Shown: positions 14,956 through 18,179 of the stretch, piece after piece
Numbering within the stretch: the stretch's first letter is position 1
Layout of the letters: the number at the start of each line of letters is the position of its first letter
From: an uncultured Oscillospiraceae bacterium
GTDB lineage: Bacteria > Bacillota > Clostridia > Oscillospirales > Ruminococcaceae
Length of the DNA stretch: 18,179 nucleotides
Assembly: GCA_934446455.1 (NCBI GenBank)
Contig: CAKSEE010000049.1
Span: 1 to 18,179 of the forward strand
Direction: 5' to 3'
Notes under the pieces: generated by a model
Seen by the model: only the letters and a program-made list of their open reading frames with translations
What the model was told of the DNA's origin: nothing
Databases searched by the model: none
Program-made: the position numbers and the translations under genes

Positions 14956-15099
14956 TTACTTTACGCTCTCGCACTTCTGGTTTGCAACGGTGCAGGAGGT
15001 CTTGCAGGCAGACTGGCAGGAGCTTGTGCACTTGCCGCAGCCGCCCTTTACAGCGGAAGCCTTAAGGTCAGCCTTATTAACAGTCGTGATGTGCTTCAA
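14956..15099 (-). CDS. SCIFF peptide precursor (six cysteines in about 45 residues; ranthipeptide)
   Basis: A 47-residue ribosomal peptide. It reads MKHITTVNKADLKASAVKGG, then a core with cysteines at 21, 24, 28, 32, 36 and 43 and a TSC...TVANQKC ending, closely matching the SCIFF family pattern (MKHIKTLN... leader, GGCG-C, SC-x3-C-x3-C core). The leader is residues 1-20; the core threonines and the six cysteines are the expected partners for thioether bridges made by the adjacent maturase. The start is TTG at 15099, supported by AGAGGTG about 6 bases upstream; no in-frame ATG exists. The first residues MKHI fit the family, which fixes the start. Its biological role is not settled; quorum-like regulation has been proposed for related peptides in Clostridium. 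Confidence 0.95.
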   Translation of the reverse strand: MKHITTVNKADLKASAVKGGCGKCTSSCQSACKTSCTVANQKCESVK

Positions 15100-15155
15100 A
15101 AGGAACACCTCTTTCTTTTTTGATAATGTTTGCGGACAAAAGCCGCCTTTCTAAC

Positions 15156-15184
15156 AGTATACCATACCTTGCGCTTTTTTTCAA
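15156..15184 (-). promoter_or_regulatory. sigma-A type promoter of the SCIFF operon
   Basis: On the minus strand TTGAAA (15179-15184), a 17-base spacer, and TATACT (15156-15161), each 5 of 6 matches. The leader of about 50 bases contains a small GCGG/CCGC hairpin. No clear terminator for the upstream lipoprotein gene lies before this promoter. Confidence 0.75.
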
Positions 15185-15203
15185 GGGGGTTTTGATAACT
15201 TTT

Positions 15204-16217
15204 TTACTGCTCCGTCCACGGCATATGAAACTCCGTGAACGTCCAGACGCCGTCGAAATTCTCCACGGTGTAGGTGTACTCGCGCTCCTTGGTTTCGCCC
15301 GCTTCATAGGTGAACAGCGCGTACTCCGTGTAAACCGCCCTGTCGCCCGAAAGCTCAGTCAGCTCCCATACCGACGAGGTGTAGGTGCTGCTGCGCGCGT
15401 CCGTGCCGTCAAGGTAGTAATACAGCGCCCCGTCGCGGTCGGTGAACCTGTAGGCGTCCATAAGCACGTTTATCACATCGTCCGTGAACCACCGCGAAAG
15501 CGCGTTAAGCAGCTTCTCCTTGGTTTCTATGCGCGTGTCGGTAACTCGCGCCCATTCGCCCGGAACGCCCTCCACCTCAATGGTCTGCGTAACGTCCGTA
15601 AAGCTCTCAACGTCGCTTCTGCCAAGACATACCGAGCACAGATAGTACGCGTCCGCAAAAACCTCGTCAGCCGTCATTATCTGCGGGTCAAGCGCGGGGA
15701 AGCCTGCGCTCTCGGGAAGCAGCACGTTGCCTACGCCCGCCTTGCGGCGGTATACCGTGCCGCCGTCCTCTGAAATGAAGAAGGTGCACATATAATAAAG
15801 CGCGCCGTCCTCCTCGTTGTAGGCGTCCACCTGGTGAAACGTCCTGCCGTCAATATCCTCCGTCGCCGACATATCCTTGAATATGTATACCTTTTCAGCC
15901 GACGGCAGCCCCAGAAACGTGTTGTCGTAAGCGGTTATAAGCGCGACATAATCCGCGTCCGCGCTCACGGTTTCCTCCGAGGATTCCTGCGTTGCCGCCT
16001 GCTCGGACTGCTCCGTCTGCGCGGGCACGCTCTCCGTCTGCGCGGGTGCGGTGCTCTCGGGGAGCTCCTCCTGCGCGGGCTGCGATGTCGTGGTCTGCTG
16101 CGAGGTCTGCGAGCTTTCGCTTTCAAGCCCCGTGCCGCCGTTATCCTTATGCCCCGAGCAGCCCGCAAGCATTGCCGCTGCCGCCGCCAGAAGCAGCGCC
16201 GTTATCTTTCTTTTCAT
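15204..16217 (-). CDS. lipoprotein of unknown function
   Basis: A 337-residue exported protein. Residues 1-20 form a lipoprotein signal peptide: positive MKRK, an A/L-rich core and the lipobox LAGC, so C20 should be lipidated and anchored to the outer face of the membrane. Residues 21-87 are a low-complexity S/T/Q/E/P linker with AQTES and AQTEQ copies. The folded part has two segments: 88-165 and about 230-333, each containing a DGALYY motif (residues 137-142 and 262-267), suggesting related subdomains. The pattern KLLNALSRWFTDDVINVLMD followed by DGALYYYLDGTD is loosely like IseA-type peptidoglycan hydrolase inhibitors, but I cannot confirm this. A GGAG lies 6 bases before the ATG. It appears monocistronic. 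No function is assigned. Confidence 0.82.
   Translation of the reverse strand: MKRKITALLLAAAAAMLAGCSGHKDNGGTGLESESSQTSQQTTTSQPAQEELPESTAPAQTESVPAQTEQSEQAATQESSEETVSADADYVALITAYDNTFLGLPSAEKVYIFKDMSATEDIDGRTFHQVDAYNEEDGALYYMCTFFISEDGGTVYRRKAGVGNVLLPESAGFPALDPQIMTADEVFADAYYLCSVCLGRSDVESFTDVTQTIEVEGVPGEWARVTDTRIETKEKLLNALSRWFTDDVINVLMDAYRFTDRDGALYYYLDGTDARSSTYTSSVWELTELSGDRAVYTEYALFTYEAGETKEREYTYTVENFDGVWTFTEFHMPWTEQ
16011..16046. repeat. 15-bp direct repeat in the lipoprotein linker
   Basis: CTCCGTCTGCGCGGG at 16011-16025 and 16032-16046, period 21 bases (7 codons), encoding the repeated PAQTE in the linker after the lipid anchor. It shares the GTCTGCGCGG core with the repeat in the flotillin gene. 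Confidence 0.65.
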
Positions 16218-16327
16218 GTCGTTCTCCGTCCTTGTTCTCTGTGCACAGGGTTTTCCGGGCGATACCGCATACCACCCCTGCTCTATTCTATGCAGACAAG
16301 CTGCGCGCTATCACACCCCGCACATGG

Positions 16328-16363
16328 AAAAACCGCGCCGCACACCCTATTCGTGCGCGGCGC
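16328..16363 (-). terminator. rho-independent terminator of the small acidic membrane protein gene
   Basis: Minus-strand stem of 11 pairs (arms 16353-16363 and 16335-16345, one G-U) with a 7-base loop, then G, G and five T (A at 16328-16332 on the plus strand). A textbook intrinsic terminator 24 bases past the stop. Confidence 0.85.
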
Positions 16364-16386
16364 AGCTGCATATGTGGTCGCCCTGA

Positions 16387-16671
16387 TTAAAGCTCGCCCT
16401 CGTCCTCTGTCTTTGCGTCGTCCTCAATGAGGTCGTCGTTCTGCCTGCTTGCGGGAGCTTCCTCCTTCTTCTCCTCTGCGGGAGCGCCGTCTATAACAGC
16501 GTCGTCGTCAAAGTCGAAATCGAGGTCGTCATCATCAAAGTCGCTGTCCCAGTCGTCGAAGAACTCGCCGTCGTTCTCCTTTTCAAGCTTCTTTTTTGTG
16601 ATATAGGTTGCAGCTGCGATACCGCCCGCTACAGCAAGAAGTCCTACCATTGCAATGCCAAGAGCCTTCAT
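16387..16671 (-). CDS. small membrane-anchored protein with acidic tail
   Basis: A 94-residue hypothetical protein. The start at 16671 is supported by AGGAGG 8 bases upstream; the longer reading from 16803 begins in the promoter and is rejected. Residues 3-22 are one membrane helix (A/G/V/L-rich), followed by KKK, which by the positive-inside rule suggests a cytoplasmic tail. Residues 31-58 are extremely acidic and form DFDDDD/DFDFDDD runs; the remainder is rich in E, D and A and likely disordered. I recognise no domain. Similar one-helix proteins with charged tails occur in Clostridia without known role. It has its own promoter and terminator. Confidence 0.75.
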   Translation of the reverse strand: MKALGIAMVGLLAVAGGIAAATYITKKKLEKENDGEFFDDWDSDFDDDDLDFDFDDDAVIDGAPAEEKKEEAPASRQNDDLIEDDAKTEDEGEL

Positions 16672-16735
16672 ACTTTTTCCTCCTGAATCTTTACACGCTC
16701 GGCATGACCCGCCGCGAATAATTCCATACGATCCA

Positions 16736-16753
16736 CCGCGCCCGAAAGCGCGG
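16736..16753 (-). repeat. leader hairpin of the small acidic protein gene
   Basis: Perfect 6-bp inverted repeat CCGCGC (16736-16741) and GCGCGG (16748-16753), about 15 to 32 bases into the predicted transcript. It could be a 5' stabilising stem; no ligand-binding structure is recognised in the leader of about 97 bases. Confidence 0.45.
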
Positions 16754-16774
16754 ACTGCCTGTCCTGTACTATAC

Positions 16775-16803
16775 AGTATATACCCATTTGATGAATTTTG
16801 CAA
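16775..16803 (-). promoter_or_regulatory. promoter of the small acidic membrane protein gene
   Basis: On the minus strand TTGCAA (16798-16803, 4 of 6), a 17-base spacer and TATACT (16775-16780, 5 of 6). Confidence 0.6.
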
Positions 16804-16810
16804 GCGCCCT

Positions 16811-16848
16811 GCGGTTTTTTGTTGAAATAGAACAAAAACATATGCCGC
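16811..16848 (-). repeat. stem-loop after rsmE
   Basis: An outer GCGG/CCGC pair (16811-16814, 16845-16848) encloses an AT-rich 8-bp stem (16816-16823 with 16831-16838, 7-base loop). It lies 18 bases past the rsmE stop and may end that transcript, but no T run follows on the minus strand. Confidence 0.35.
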
Positions 16849-16866
16849 TATTTGTCGAAAAAGATA

Positions 16867-17622
16867 TCACATATTTCCTGTAAGCTGCATAAGCACCGAG
16901 ATAGCCGCTACAGGCGCTGTTTCGCAGCGGAGAATGCGCTTGCCGAGCGACGCCTGCGCAAGCCCCGCCTGCGTGAGCGCCTGCGCCTCCGAGGGCTCGA
17001 AGCCGCCCTCGCTGCCGATAACGATGTCGATACGCCGCGAGAACTCGCTTACCGCCTGCGAAAGCGGGGTCTGCGCGCATTCATAGAACAGTATGCCCGT
17101 ATTTTCGGGAGTGATGAGCGATTTTAGTGCGGAAAAATCCACCGCCGCGCCAACCCGCGGGATAATGCCGCGCCCGCATTGCTTCGCCGCCTCAAGCGCT
17201 ATACGGTTGTAGCGCTCAACCTTTTTTGCCATCTGCTTTTGGTCGGGGCGGGAAACGCAGCGCTTTGAGAAAAACGGCACAATCTCGCTCGCGCCGCACT
17301 CCACGGCCTTCTGCACGATAAACTCCATTTTGTCGCCCTTTGGCAGCGCCTGAAAAAGCCGCAGATACACCGACGGCTCGGCCTCGTTCGGGGCTTTTTC
17401 AAGCACCCTGAACACGCACTCGTCCCTGTCCGAGCTTTCAAGCTCTGCGAGATAATCCGTGCCGCGCCCGTCGCAGAGCACCGCGCAGTCGCCCGCCCTC
17501 ATGCGCAGCACCTGCGCGGCGTGCTTCGCGTCCTCCGCGCCGATAACGCCATGTTCGTCGTTTATATTTTCGGTGAAAAAGCGCGGATAGCGCCACCGCT
17601 CGATTTTTTCCGTTTGTGCCAT
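16867..17622 (-). CDS. rsmE: 16S rRNA (uracil(1498)-N3)-methyltransferase RsmE
   Basis: RsmE methylates N3 of U1498 in helix 44 of 16S rRNA using S-adenosylmethionine. The 251 residues match the family in length and motifs: an N-terminal PUA-like part (about 10-75), then the SPOUT methyltransferase domain with QALPKGDKMEFIVQKAVECG (91-110), SKRCVSRP, EAAKQCGR (144-151), IGSEGGF (202-208) and LGKRILRCETA (226-236), the last two lining the SAM knot. GGAGG lies 5 bases before the ATG. It begins 11 bases after recG and is surely co-transcribed with it. No abnormality is seen. Confidence 0.96.
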   Translation of the reverse strand: MAQTEKIERWRYPRFFTENINDEHGVIGAEDAKHAAQVLRMRAGDCAVLCDGRGTDYLAELESSDRDECVFRVLEKAPNEAEPSVYLRLFQALPKGDKMEFIVQKAVECGASEIVPFFSKRCVSRPDQKQMAKKVERYNRIALEAAKQCGRGIIPRVGAAVDFSALKSLITPENTGILFYECAQTPLSQAVSEFSRRIDIVIGSEGGFEPSEAQALTQAGLAQASLGKRILRCETAPVAAISVLMQLTGNM

Positions 17623-17633
17623 GTTTTCCTCCG

Positions 17634-18179
17634 TCAGTTGAAGCCGTACTCGCCCGCGCCGCGAAAAAGCTCCTCCACTCCGCGCCGCAGCCCCGAATGC
17701 TCAGGGAGCGCAAGCGCCGCGTCCTGCGCCAGTATCTCCTGCGAAAGCCGCTCCACCTCGCCAAGCACCGCGACGTCGTCCGCAAGGTCCGCTACGCGCA
17801 TGGGCGGCAGACCGTGCTGCTCCCGCCCGAAAAAGTTGCCCGGGCCGCGCAGCTGCAAATCCATGTCCGCTATTTTATAGCCGTCCGTCGTGTCGGTCAT
17901 TGCCTTTGTGCGCGCGCGGGTGTATTCGCTTTTGCTGTCAGTCATCAGTATGCAGAAGCTCTGCTGCTGCCCGCGCCCAACGCGCCCGCGCAGCTGGTGC
18001 AGCTGCGACAGTCCGAACTGCTCGGCGTTTTCTATGAGCATCACCACCGCGTTCGGCACGTCTATGCCCACTTCTATTACGGTTGTGGACACAAGCAGGC
18101 TTATCTCGCCGTCCTTGAACGCCGTCATTACCGCGTCCTTGTCCGCCTGCTTCATTCTGCCGTAAAGCAGACCCACGGA
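17634..18179 (-). CDS. recG: ATP-dependent DNA helicase RecG, C-terminal part (cut by window edge)
   Basis: RecG remodels stalled replication forks and Holliday junctions. Only the last 181 codons are in the window and the gene continues past 18179. The visible part starts in helicase domain 2 with SVGLLYGRMK, followed by motif V (STTVIEVGIDVP) and motif VI (HQLRGRVGRG), then the RecG-specific C-terminal region with DMDLQLRGPGNFFG and EQHGLPPMRVADL. These hallmarks separate RecG from PriA, Mfd and other superfamily 2 helicases. The last 20 residues are variable. It lies directly upstream of rsmE. Confidence 0.96.
   Translation of the reverse strand, partial: SVGLLYGRMKQADKDAVMTAFKDGEISLLVSTTVIEVGIDVPNAVVMLIENAEQFGLSQLHQLRGRVGRGQQQSFCILMTDSKSEYTRARTKAMTDTTDGYKIADMDLQLRGPGNFFGREQHGLPPMRVADLADDVAVLGEVERLSQEILAQDAALALPEHSGLRRGVEELFRGAGEYGFN

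Noticed and set aside
14333..15154. Plus-strand open frame of 273 codons over the SCIFF genes
   Set aside because: It lies antisense to the maturase and the SCIFF peptide, both identified by motifs, and shows no recognisable domain.
16672..16803. N-terminal extension of the small acidic protein to 16803
   Set aside because: It begins in the -35 box, contains the leader hairpin, and lacks a ribosome site, whereas AGGAGG precedes the ATG at 16671.

Overview
The window (about 18.2 kb, GC-rich coding DNA with AT-rich promoter gaps) reads as ordinary chromosome of a Gram-positive anaerobe of class Clostridia, probably Ruminococcaceae/Oscillospiraceae-like. This rests on recognisable families, not a search: a SCIFF (six-cysteine) peptide with its radical-SAM maturase, which is a near-universal Clostridia marker; the rsmD-coaD-coiled-coil gene order; a fused ispDF; a zinc-ribbon kinase-like protein with PASTA domains; sigma-A type promoters; and strong Shine-Dalgarno sites. 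I see no insertion sequence, phage gene, CRISPR array, tRNA or rRNA.

Layout. (1) 1-560, minus: 5' part of surE, preceded by a 460-base AT-rich gap. (2) 5269 down to 1021, minus: a five-gene operon from one good promoter at 5307-5335: a two-helix YcxB-like membrane protein, uvrC, rsmD, coaD and a coiled-coil protein, ending at a terminator at 958-994. (3) 5635-9672, plus: a divergent operon from a good promoter at 5500-5528, encoding a zinc-ribbon/kinase-fold/PASTA membrane protein, pheA (chorismate mutase-prephenate dehydratase-ACT) and ispDF, ending at a hairpin shared with the converging flotillin operon. (4) 11763 down to 9782, minus: a lone Hpt (histidine phosphotransfer) protein and a flotillin, with a perfect 16-bp palindrome at the predicted transcription start. 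(5) 13306-11975, minus: an HtrA/DegP-type membrane serine protease. (6) 15099 down to 13466, minus: the 47-residue SCIFF precursor (TTG start) and its radical-SAM/SPASM maturase. (7) 16217-15204, minus: a lipoprotein; 16671-16387, minus: a small acidic membrane-anchored protein. (8) 18179 down to 16867, minus: the 3' end of recG and rsmE.

The most interesting points are: the kinase-like protein has lost both catalytic aspartates (HRD reads HRG, DFG reads GFA) but keeps PASTA domains and is tightly coupled to the isoprenoid gene ispDF; the SCIFF gene is short, starts with TTG and is followed by a hairpin that separates it from its maturase; and an Hpt protein is paired with a flotillin without any visible kinase or NfeD partner. 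The pseudokinase operon and the Hpt-flotillin operon are the best candidates for undescribed biology; the rest is mainly housekeeping.
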